Shown: piece by piece, positions 38,197-49,290 of the stretch
How the letters are laid out: every line of letters starts with the position of its first letter
Numbering within the stretch: position 1 is the first letter of the stretch
Assembly: GCA_020226215.1 (NCBI GenBank)
Contig: CM035227.1
Span: 103,833,732 to 103,897,731, forward strand
DNA length: 64,000 nucleotides
Direction: 5' to 3'
DNA from: Sindora glabra
Taxonomy: Eukaryota; Streptophyta; Magnoliopsida; Fabales; Fabaceae
Position numbers and translations under genes: made by a program
Notes under the pieces: model-generated
The model's input: the letters and a program-made list of their open reading frames with translations, nothing else
The model's database searches: none
Told to the model about the DNA's origin: nothing

Positions 38197-41100
38197 CGAG
38201 AGTAAAAGAAACACAAGAAATAAAAGGGACCTTGGCCTGTTATATCGGGTATCTTTGTAGTTTCAAGTTGTGTATCCTTCAACCTTTCCCATGCCAAAGC
38301 AATTTATTACGTTTTCAATTCATTTTGAATGTTAAATTACATCCAATGTGAACAGAAGCATTTTTGTGCCACTATTGCTTCCTTTTTATCATATTTTTTT
38401 GGGGGGGGTAATGTAGGTATAGTAATCTGTTTAATATACACATGCAAGTTCATTAAAGTGGGGTAGTAATCCATATTTATTCCTGTCCTATTTGTTCTAA
38501 TGAGAAAGTAGGGGTAAATGTTCATCAGTCAAAAATAGTATTTTTTTTTTTTTCAAAAAACTTTATCACACTTCACCTCTTGATGTTTGGATGCTGGACT
38601 GCAGGTTCAGGTCGTGAAATGCACAGTGAAAGACATAGCAGTTGACATCTCTTTTAATCAGACTGCAGGACTTTCTACTTTGTGCTTCCTGGAGCATGTA
38701 TGATCTGATTAATGCTCATTAATAATTAGAACCAAGTTAGTTTGGTATTGCTTGGGATTAATATCCTTAAATTTTACTCCCATGGTACTATAAGTCTGTC
38801 TGTACAGTCTGGTAATGTTAATATTGATGATGCAAGGTATCTTTAAAGTAGTGGTGAACTTGAAATTGGATTTCAATCCAAATTGGCTTTTATATTTATC
38901 TTATTTAAAATCCCTGCTCTATTTTAACCTTCCTATTTGGACTCATTTTCCTGTTATGTTCTCTTCATTAACTTTATGTCACATGACCGTTGATAGTGTT
39001 TATTATTGTTGTTATTGTTCCTGTTGGTGTTGGTTCAGAACCTCTGTTTAGTCTAAATATATAGATGGCCCTGCAGGGAATGCCATATAATTTTTTATTC
39101 TTTCCTTTTTTCCTAATTCACTTTGAAGTAACCTAAATATTGATTGCTATCTTCTCTGGGCTTGCCCTATCTATTTTCTTGATGAATGAGTAAAGCTGCC
39201 AATCTCTCTCTCTTTCTCTGAGTGCACACCCACCACACATTATCCGTTTCTGGTTCTAATTCATTTCTTTTCTATATTCTGTCTTGTAATGCTGCTTAAC
39301 ATTTTTTTCAAATTACTATTCAGGTTGACCAGCTTGTTGGAAGAAATCATCTCTTCAAACGTAGTATTGTCTTAGTTAAAGCTTGGTGCTACTATGAGAG
39401 TCGAATTCTTGGAGCACACCATGGCTTGATTTCAACATATGCAGTGGAAATATTAGTCTTGTATGTTCTCAATCGCTATCATGCATCTGTGCGCGGTCCT
39501 TTGGAGGTGATGTTTTACTGAACTTTTGCTTCCATTAGCACCCCTCTTTATATCTGAGAATAACAGCACGGAACTGTTAGTGCTATCAGGTCCTGTATAG
39601 ATTTTTGGACTACTATACAAGATTCGACTGGGACAATTATTGTGCCAGTATAAATGGTCCCGTAGCCATATCTTCCCTTCAAGAAATTGGTGGTGCGTCT
39701 TGTTTGATTGCACATGCATTGGAGATGTTATTGCTATTTTAATCTACAGTTTCTGATAAACCCATCTCCTTTGCTTGTTGCAGAGACACCAGAATGTGAA
39801 TGGGATGAATTATTGCTCAGTAAGGAGTTTCTGAAAAATTGGAAGAATATGTTCTTTGTTCCAGCAAAAATGTGTGAAGCTATGATTCCTGAATTTCCTA
39901 TCAAGCACTTAAACATTTTGGATCCTTTAAGGAGCGATAACAATCTAGGGCGTAGTGTTAGTAGAGGTAATATGCAACATTGATTTATCACACATATATT
40001 GCTTGTGTACTGAATTTTAACCTGATAATTGTAAGGAGTTGCGAAACTTATTCCACTTCTGTAGGTAAAATCTCAATAATGGCTAGAAATCATTTACACG
40101 AGGTTAATAAATGTCTATAAAGGTCACTATAATATTGAACTTCCTCAGTGGACGTGCTGAATCTTGCTAAGGTCTAGTAATGACTACAAAGTTAAATTTC
40201 ACTTATTCACCCAAAAAAAAGAAGTTGCATTTCGCCTGACATACTTATAGAGGTTTTAGTTTTTTTCTTTTTGGTTAATATCAATGTTGCTGAGAGTATT
40301 TTTTGAATGCTTATTTATGGATAATGGATGATATCTGAGGTGGTATTTTTTGACAAATTTGACTATGCATGCAATAAACTATTAGGTGATAATGATTCTT
40401 ACTTTTTACATCCAGGCAACTTTCATAGAATAAAATTTGCACTCTCCTTTGGTGCTCGAAGGCTTAGAGAGATCCTTACTCTTCCAGGAGAAAGCATGGG
40501 TGCAGCTCTCGAGAAATTTTTCATGAACACTTTGGATAGAAATGGAAAAGGGGAAAGGCCAGATGTTCATGTTCCTGTTCCTGCATTTGGTACTGGAAGA
40601 TCCGAAGAGCCTGTCCTCAGTGGGGAATACTGTGGTGGCCTAGTAAATGGTCAATTGTATCATACTTGCAGCATCCCACGTACTGTACTTCCCAGCTCTC
40701 CACCATCGCCTTCTCAAGCTGGTGCCCACGCACAATGTTTACAGCAAAACTGGAATCCCTTTTACCAAAGGGGTGTAGATGTATGCATGCCTGGTCAGAC
40801 ATTGCACATTCCAAATGCTTCACAACAATCTGATGTAACTTACTACGTTGGAGAAAATGGGAAGTCACGAGGAACTGGCACATACATACCTGATGTAGTA
40901 TGTGTAGTCTTTTTTTCATTTTTCCCCCTTTTTTCTTTCTCAAAGTTTGATTTATTTATATTGTAATGACTGATCTTATCATTGCGTAAATGGTTAAACT
41001 TTTCAGAATCATACTTCCTACAGGGATATGCATGCAAGGGTGACCAAGCCAAGGGGACATGTGCCTGTGAATCATAATGAATGGCGGAAATCACCTCCGA

Positions 41101-41828
41101 AGAAGGAGGTAGTGCAGACTCATTCCAAGATAGACATGAATTGTAATTCAAGGCCCTATGAGGTTTCAAATGAAGATTTCCCTGTTCTTCCGGCCACCAA
41201 TAAGACCAGCCTATCAGAAGCCCAGGAATCTGTCAATTCTGAACTGCCCAGGATTGCTTCTTCTGGTAACTTGACTTCCTTTGAGATTTCATATAACAAA
41301 TTCCCTATTTTAAGCGTCAACGAGACCTGCAGGCCATCAGATGCCCAAGAACCTGTCAATTCTGAACTGGCCTGGAATCCCTCTTCTGGTAATTTAAGGT
41401 CCTTTGATATCTCAGAAGAATATTTCCCTGTTCTTCCAAGCACCTGCAAGACCAGCCTATCAGAAGCCCAAGAACCTACTAATTTAACTTCCAATTCTGA
41501 TATGGCTATGAATTCCTCTTCTGGTAGTATAAGGTTCTTTGAGTTCTCAGATGAAGAATTCCCTCATCTTCCTAGTATTAAGGGGGCCAGCCCATCAGAA
41601 GCTGAAGCCGAAGCCCAAGAATCTGTTCCACTGACTTGCAAATCTGAAGGGGCCAGAAAATCCTTCTCGTTCTCCCACCTGGATATTGAGTTTGGAACTT
41701 ACAAGATTTCACCATCACTGGTGAAACTACCTTTGCCGGTAAATGAGAAGCGAGAAGATTCTAGTGTTGCGACAACACCTGTCCTGCTCCCAATGATGGC
41801 AGTGGCAAAGAAAGAACTTGCTGAGTAA
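36196..41828 (+). CDS. PAP/TRF4-like nucleotidyltransferase with repeat-bearing C-terminus, 759 aa, 8 exons
   Basis: Exons are 36196-36435, 36964-37140, 38605-38697, 39324-39506, 39590-39689, 39784-39966, 40416-40897 and 41007-41828; phases agree. After a Ser-rich N-terminus comes a polymerase-beta-like fold: FGSVPLKTYLPDGDIDL holds the GS signature (85-86) and two catalytic Asp (97 and 99), and VKDIAVDISFNQ supplies the third (Asp153). Next come VDQLVGRNHLFKRSIVLVKAWCYYES and HHGLISTYAVEILVLYVLN, the PAP/OAS1 substrate-binding region. Relatives add nucleotides to RNA 3' ends; the RNA target of this plant group is not evident. The C-terminal third is low in complexity and holds four FP-motif repeats (see 41170-41640). 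The donor at 40898 (GTATGT) is preferred over 40895. The closest relatives I recall are At3g56320 and At2g40520. An alternative start upstream is excluded by in-frame GTG only. Confidence 0.9.
38162..38200 (+). repeat. (AT)n-(AG)n microsatellite in nucleotidyltransferase intron 2
   Basis: A short run of AT units followed by AG units, inside the intron between exons 2 and 3. Confidence 0.85.
41170..41640 (+). repeat. Four tandem in-frame repeats of about 41 codons with an FP(V/I/H)L core
   Basis: Inside the last exon, FPVLP, FPILS, FPVLP and FPHLP start at 41178, 41301, 41424 and 41559. Spacing is 123, 123 and 135 bases, that is 41, 41 and 45 codons. Each unit also carries SEAQE/SDAQEP and SSGNL/SSGSI blocks and an F-E/D-I/F-S segment before the next FP. 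The arrangement shows tandem duplication within one exon. Confidence 0.9.
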
Positions 41829-44800
41829 TGAGGCAGAGATGAACTGCCATTCCCTAACCAGAGAGCATTTTGTAGGATATTCATGATAAATCATCTGCGT
41901 TCTAATGTGCTGCTTCATTTACAACAGCCTGTCCTCCAACCTTGCCTGTTGGAAGATCATGAATCCATGATCAATCCTCTATTACCAGTTTATCTGATTT
42001 ATAATCTGGACTAGCCAGAGTTGGATGGTGAGAAGCACAACTTGATAGCCAAAGCACCTTCCTCAGGCTGCCTTAGCATGCTGGAAATATCTACCATCGC
42101 AAAGGTTCTGATTAAGCCATTTTTGTTCTGCTTCACATTTTTATCCTCATCCCCCTCTCATGGTAGGTTAGAATTGGGTCATTTTTTTATTTCTTATGGG
42201 TAGAAACTTGTACATGCATTTCTGCATAAAAATTAGGAATACTTTGCATATGATATTTTTCCAACGTCAGACCTTCACACTATTTTGATTGGCAAATCAA
42301 GGCTTTAAGTTCTATAGTAGTAAGAGCTGCCCATTTGTTTAGACCATAGTTTTCTAGTATATGGTAGTAAAGATCTGTTCTCTAATGGACATATGTCGTT
42401 GCTTTATTTGTTTAGATAACAGTCTACAGTTCCATATAGTAGCCTTTCTGTTATGTGTACTTATGATATATGCCCATCATCAAGTTTTCAAGTATTATAG
42501 TAGTAAGAACTGCTCATTTCATCATCAATGGACACACATCATTGCTTTATTTGTTTATATAGTAGTTTGCAGTCATTTAGAGCACTTTCCAGAAGGGCAG
42601 TGTGTGGAATTTGGCGTCATCCTTTTTTACCACAATAGCAAGGTTGGAAGGGTGAGGATTTGATTTTGGTCTATCTAGTTGATGATCCTATCAAAGAATC
42701 AGAGGAGATAGGATCATCAACCAGATAGGCAAAAACAGTGGAAATATTTTTAGTCCCACTGTAATATTGGAATTTCATTACTACTTTTACTTGCATTTTG
42801 ACAAGCTGTTTTAATATCATAGTCAAGTATCTGAAATTTAGGATATGATTTGCTTATTTGTTAAGATGCAAGTGAAAGTAGTACTAAAATTTTGGATACT
42901 ACAGTAGGAGTAGAAATATTTTCCAGAACAGTCAATTCTTGGGTCATCGTTAGAGTTACAGTGCACCAAACGAAGATTTTGGGACCTTTTCCATTTTATT
43001 GCTTTGTTTTGAACTTGGAAGAGGGCATCTATGTGTCTTTCTGATTTGTCATTTCTTCAGTTAAAAAAAAAAGTAGACAGAAATTGTTGTCAAGTGGGAA
43101 AATGAACACACTCTAGGAATGCAACTGCATTAAAACTCGGTTGGAAGAGTTTTGTTGCTTAATGTGGTACTATCCGGCTTGAATCCAGATTAATTGACGC
43201 TTAATATAGTGTTCGGAAGTTGGGTGATTTATACCCAAAAAAAAAAAAAATTAAGCCTTAAAACCTTGTAAATATTTATTTTCTAACAAGAGAACAGGAA
43301 GTAAATTTGCAAATAAGAAGTAACATATATCTCAATGAATTTAGATGCGACAAATTTCAGTAGTCAAATTTTTTAAAGTAAATAATTATCATTTGGTTCT
43401 TCAAGTAGCTTGTGAATGATTTTTAGTACATAAATTAGATATATCCTGCAATTTTAGTTGGTACATTAGAGGAGTCCTGATTGGTAAAGGGTTCAATTTT
43501 AGGGTTAATCCTTGCGGGTAATAGTGGGCGTTTCAATGGAAAGATCGTATCACTTTCATATATGTGTTTGTCAAAGATTGTAGTTAATTCCTAGTTAAGA
43601 GGAAAAAAATGATAGAAACAAGGAGGGATAATGATATATCACAAATACAATGGTATATCTGTATAATATTTAAATTTGATCACATATTAAATTTATTTTT
43701 TTAAAAGTTGAATTTGATATATTATATATAATGATATATTAATAATCAAATCTGATAATATATTGATAATGATACATTGTAGTTATCTCCCCCAAAAATA
43801 TTCACTCTTTTAAAAGCTGAAGAAGTAAATTTTAACAGGACAAGACTTGCAGGAAAATCATCACAGTTAACAAAGAAGAATTATAAGTTCCACAAAAACA
43901 AAGCAGTTAAAAAAAGAAAGAAACTCTGCCCATCAAAATTAGGGCCTTTCTAAGTGATAGAGTTTGTCTGTTTTATCCAATATGGATGGATGGTTGAGCT
44001 CACTTCTTTAGAGTTCATGTTCTACTGATCCTTAGTGTCTTGCTTTCTAACCATGAATAATTTCGACCTCATATTGCGGAAATCAAAGTGATTCCCTCTA
44101 CTGGCGTCTGAGGTTTATTCTAGGTTCTCCCCTTGATAAAAAGTTACATGATCTCAATTCAAGACATTCATCAATGATTGATGATTCTTCTCACTTTGTT
44201 GGTTTGGCCTTCAAAGACTGTTTGGTCGGATTGCATTGCCTGCACGAAGTAGCAAACGCCATACATATATAGTGGAAGGGATGTCCATCAAATATTTTCC
44301 AGTACTTAAATTAATATGTGTTTGAATAAAGTAATAATAAGGAAAATCGCTTGGAGAAGAAGATTGCATACTTTATCTTTAAACAAGTAGTTGTGAGGTT
44401 TGATAATGATATTTGGTGTGGCTTAAAGAATTAATTAAAAAGTGTACATGTAGATTGGTGGTTTGAAGTAATGCGAACTACCATTTTTTTAATGCAACTT
44501 CAACAAATGAAATTACTGTTCAAAAGTGTGAACTACCATTTTTTCTAATGCAACTTCAGCAAGAAAAGTGTGAACATGTGAATGTCTTGTACTGAATTAA
44601 GTCATTTTGAATTGAATTAACTTAAATTGATTTGTGAAAAATTCTAACAGTCTCATCTATTTTAACTAAATTTATTAGAGTGAACTGTTCGGTCATTTTA
44701 AATAATATCAATTGAACATTTAAAATACTTTTATTGTTTTAATATTTTATATTTTTATTTTTATAAAAAATATTTCCGTCCAAATAAATATAACTTCATT

Positions 44801-46439
44801 GAAGGTATATTCTACTAGAAAGACAGCGGATAGTGAATGGGACAAATTTTATGTCTACGCTTGACCATTTAGTAAATGAATCGGACTAAATTAGAATTTT
44901 GCTTGGGTTGAAACTTGAGTAAGTCACAAATCATTTTTCTTTCTAACGCCCCAAAAATCATAAAACTATTTCTCAATATTTGCTTAATAGTTTAAATTTA
45001 TGAGATCATCTGATACCCAACATATTATTTTTTGGGTATTCTCTTAATAACTTAAATTTTTTATTAAAATATTAAAAAATAGATTTATCTATTAAAAATA
45101 AAATATTATTAATATTATTTATAAAATTTAAAGAACATGATAATTAGCACTCTTATAAATAAAAATTAAATAATGTGTTTATTCTAAGAGAGAAAAATGT
45201 GAAGATATAGGAGTGAATACTAGAATGTTCACGGTAAGTCACATTATGTGGCTCGTGTATATCATTATCAACATCTGCGTACAACATGGAGTTATGATCA
45301 AAGTATAATCCAAAAGCAAAGCAAAACAAAACAAGGTTAATTAGGAATTAACGATTTATTTGGATTGGAAGTAGCAAGGAAAGTGAATGAAACAAAATAA
45401 TAATAATAAAACTTTACCTTACTTTTAGCAATTTTTTTTAAGTATATCTTTAGGTAATTTAATGGGTGCTCGATAATTTCTTAGGAAACTGAACATTTTT
45501 ATCATTAAATCTCTTATTTACATTGAAATATATTCCTATTTGCTTCATATATGCTGAAATTTGAAAAAAAAAAAAAGCAATACAACAATTAAATAATACC
45601 CAATTTCCTCTACACAGAATTATCCATTTTTTTATTTACTTCGAGTGCAGCGGCAGTGGGTTTGAGCAATCATCTTTCTGGGTCAACAACGAAGCCTTCT
45701 TAATCATTTTCCTTATTTTGATATGTTCTGATTGTCAAAATTTTGAGATTTGTGACCGCTGTCGTGAAGTTTTTATAGTCTCTCTACAAAAATCTTTACT
45801 TTTCGATAACCTCGGATTTTCAAAAATTCTAGCGTTATTGCTCAAGGTGGAGACAAAACCGTTGTCATCAATCTTTTGTGCTTACTAGTTTCATCAATTG
45901 CATTGGTTTAACTCTTAAGTATAATCCATTTCTCATTTATGATTTTTTTTTTTCTAGTGTGGTCTTTGAAAGTTCCTTTTCATGTTGGATACCGTGAGGG
46001 CGCGAGGTTTAATTAAAAAAAAAAATTCTTATCTTTTGGTCCCAAGACTTGGAAAAATAAGAGTGCTCGACTTCGATAGGATAAAAAAACTAAAACATCC
46101 CATGAGCCCTAACTTTGATCAAAAGTCTTTTACCAATCTAGAATGTGTGTATTGGTTTTTGCAGCAAAATTGGAAAGATCAGAGTGTGATGCATTGATGA
46201 ACTTGCTTCTAATTTTGCTAGTGCAAAGGATACTCAATCTTTCTCTTCGAATGTGATTAAGTTTGCTTTGGAGTTTTTGTGCCTACAGTGACATGTAATA
46301 CCCAATTACTACAATTGAAGAAAAAATGAGTGATTAAATTTTGTACTAACTGTGATCAGGTAAGGCATTCTTTATCTTAATGTCTTAAACTTTACTCCGA
46401 TAAAAATACAATTACTAATATTCAAAGTTGTCTTTTTTT
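41829..46439. other. 3' flank of the nucleotidyltransferase gene, then AT-rich intergenic DNA
   Basis: 41829 to about 42250 is likely 3' UTR. A strong hairpin lies at 42671-42728. A short tandem repeat of period 55 lies around 44473-44580 (two units sharing GAACTACCATTTTTT and ATGCAACTTCA). The 72-codon frame at 45982-46197 is not recognised. No gene is supported. Confidence 0.5.
42671..42728. repeat. Near-perfect 22-bp hairpin, 14-base loop
   Basis: The left arm is 42671-42692 and the right arm 42707-42728. They pair at 21 Watson-Crick positions plus one G-T pair. Pairing extends outward about seven more bases with a single mismatch. The arm size suits a small-RNA precursor, a transcript-end hairpin or a foldback relic. 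The sequence does not say which. Confidence 0.7.
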
Positions 46440-46446
46440 ATTTTAG

Positions 46447-46620
46447 AGGTGCTTGCTATGGTGCCCCTAGGGTTTGGTACCCGGGGTGATGTGGCAAAAT
46501 ACAAGCCATTGGATGAGATTACAAAAATTTTAGTATTGACTTAGTAATCTCATCCAATGGCTTGTATTTTGCCACACCACCCCGGGTTTGGTACCACTAG
46601 AGGCACCTTAGAAAGCACCT
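46447..46620. mobile_element. MITE copy C (best preserved)
   Basis: Two arms of about 76 bases (46447-46522 and 46544-46620) are inverted copies with few mismatches around a 21-base loop. The ends are AGGTGCTTGCTATGGTGC and its inverted partner ending AAAGCACCT. Identical 7-base flanks ATTTTAG at 46440-46446 and 46621-46627 look like a target-site duplication. It has no coding capacity. It is the reference copy for the family in this window; high arm identity suggests it is the youngest. Confidence 0.9.
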
Positions 46621-46627
46621 ATTTTAG

Positions 46628-48038
46628 AAGTCTTTTTGAATCCTTTATTGGTAATAATTTAGCTCGACCCATTTAACATTCTTCTATTCAAACTGAAGTG
46701 TTTACAAAGCCAATCATAATGCAACCTCTCTTGATTCACCAAACTATCATAAAGAACAAGTTTTAGTGCAACAAAAATGTGGAACAGAAATTTAAAAAAA
46801 GTTGGAAGAATTGAAATCCATAGCAAGCCACACAAAAAATTTGATATATGCAAAGGCTTATATCCAAAAGATTTATTGCAAGACTTTAAAAATTTGTCAC
46901 ATAAGTTTCAAGTTTATCCATCCCAAGCTTAAAAGGTTTTCTCCAACATGACTATTCAAACACACAGACAATTGTGGGAAGAGATAGCGGAGTGTGGCAA
47001 ACCAGTTGACTTCCTTTGACATTTGTTTGCCATTTAATAATATTTTATCGATTCTTGATATGTTTTGTGTTAGTAATTTCTTTTTAACAACTGCAATAGT
47101 TAAGTTGTTGTTGTTGATGGTACCTTGCTAATTTTCATTTTATAAATCTGTACTTCATGCCTTTATTAAGTGTAACGAAAGAAAAATAATCGCAAATTTT
47201 TTAAACTAACCATAGAAAAGAATTTGGTGGATATAAACTTAAGATATAATAAGGTTTCATTTATTGGGGCAGGTGCTAATCATAGGCTGTGAACTTCTAA
47301 GCGCAAAGCACGTTGGCTTTTATAAGATTGAATGAAAGAGATTCTCGTGACCAAAGCTAAGCCTGATCCGATCGAGGCTCCAACTTAAGTCTAAGGTTGT
47401 ACAAAATGGCTAAAGAGAAGTCTACGATATAACCGCAAACAAAAATTTTTAAAATTAAATTTTAAATATTTTATATTTAAATTAAATTTTATGAATTATT
47501 TTATTATTTTATATTTAATTTATAATTTATAATTTATACTTGAAGTTTAATTTTAAATGCTATTTTTAAAATGTATAAGATTGTTGGATCCTAAATTAAA
47601 TGGCTGTTTAAAGCTGATTTAATAAGCTTATCACGTGATCAGGCAGGGAGCCATTTTTTAGGTTCAAAGGCCCAAAATTTTTCTATTGATTATTTATTTT
47701 TTATTTACATCACTTAAACTCGACTCAAAAAATTAAAAGAAAATTTCTCGTGACACAATTAAATGAAATAGATTTTGTGGTATATAAATCAGAGAAAAAA
47801 TGCAAATTGATACCTTCAATTTTGAAATAGCAATATTTCATATCTAAATCTTTTAATATTTATAATTACCGCACAAAATTTAATAATAAGTAATAAATTG
47901 TACCCATATAAAATCCTTTTTGTAGTTTTAGAAGAAACCAAAATGTCATATTGTATTAATACTAAAATAAAAATATAAGAAATGCACTTATATGTTTCTC
48001 TACTTGTATTCAATAAGCAAATCTTTTTAAAAAAACTA
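46628..48038. other. AT-rich intergenic DNA
   Basis: No supported gene. Two minus-strand frames of about 65 codons (46659-46853, 47816-48013) are AT-rich with no motifs. Confidence 0.5.
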
Positions 48039-49290
48039 AGGGGCCGTTTGGTTAAGGGTATTCACGAAAAGGAAAGCGAATTACAGGATTTCATTCTTTT
48101 TATTTTTGTTTAGTTAAAAAAAAATTATTCTCTTAATGAAATTATCCCATTTAAGGGAAAAGTGATTCCTCCCAACTCATTAGGGAATCTTATTCCATTT
48201 TACTATTTTCTCTTAATAATATTATTAAATATTAAATAGATAATAAATATTATAATATTATTTAATTATATTAATAATATTTTAATATTTTAATACTTTT
48301 ATTTTTAATATTAATAACTAATAATATTAATAAAATATATAATAAATAAATAATTATTATATATTAATAATATTATTCATATTTATTTAATAAATAAATA
48401 ATTTTATTAAATATTAAATAAATAATAAATATTATAATATTATTTAATTATATTATAATTAAATAATATTATAATATTTTTAAGTTATTAAAAATTAATA
48501 TTACTAATAAATAATAATTATGATAAATAATAATAAATAAATGAATAATAATAATTATATATTAATAATATCATTAATATTTATTTAATAAATAAATAAT
48601 TGTTATTATAATATTATTGAGTTATATTAATAATATTATAATATTTTTAATTTATTAAAAATTAATATTATTTAAAATAATAATTATTATATATTAATAA
48701 TATTATTAATATTTATTTAATTAATAAATAATATTATTAAATACTGAAAAATAATTAATATTATAATATTATTTATTTATATTAAAAATATTAATAATAT
48801 TTTTAACAATTATATTGAAAATATTATAATATTAAAAATAATACTTTTAAACTATTAATAATTAATCATATTAATAAAATAATAAATATTAAAAATAATA
48901 ATTAAATAAATAATAATTATAAACATTATTATGATAATTTTAATTATTATTAAGATATTAATAATAGTTAAAATAATAAGAGTAATAATAAAAATAATGT
49001 TAATAAGATATTAATAATTAATATTAAATAATTATAAAAATTATAATATTAGTAAATAAAATAAAAATAATAAGATAATAATTATAATAATTATAATAAT
49101 TATTTTAATAATTATTATAAATAAATTATTTTTTATTATAATAATTATTAATAAAATAAATTAAAAATACTTGATTTCCTTCCCTATTTGAATTAAACAG
49201 ATTAGATAATTAAGAATCATTTCTTTCCTTTCTCCTTAATTCCCTTTCCTGATTCCATTCCCTTTCTCTAGTTTGAACCAAACGACCCCT
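48039..49290. mobile_element. Non-autonomous element with CGTTTGGTT-type terminal inverted repeats
   Basis: The ends are AGGGGCCGTTTGGTT at 48039 and the inverted copy of AGGGGTCGTTTGGTT ending at 49290, 14 of 15 bases matching. Just inside both ends lie related purine-rich segments (AAGGAAAG types). The centre, about 48210-49165, is made almost only of A and T in short self-complementary blocks such as TATTAATAATATTA. There is no transposase. Flanking bases do not give a clear target duplication. Similar ends are common in plant hAT-like or Tourist-like elements; the superfamily is not settled. Confidence 0.7.

Noticed and set aside
40617..41494. Several minus-strand frames of about 110 codons over the nucleotidyltransferase tail
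   Set aside because: They are antisense shadows of exons 7 and 8, long only because the coding strand is stop-free there.
45982..46197. 71-codon + strand frame
   Set aside because: AT-rich, no recognised motif, no promoter or splice signals.
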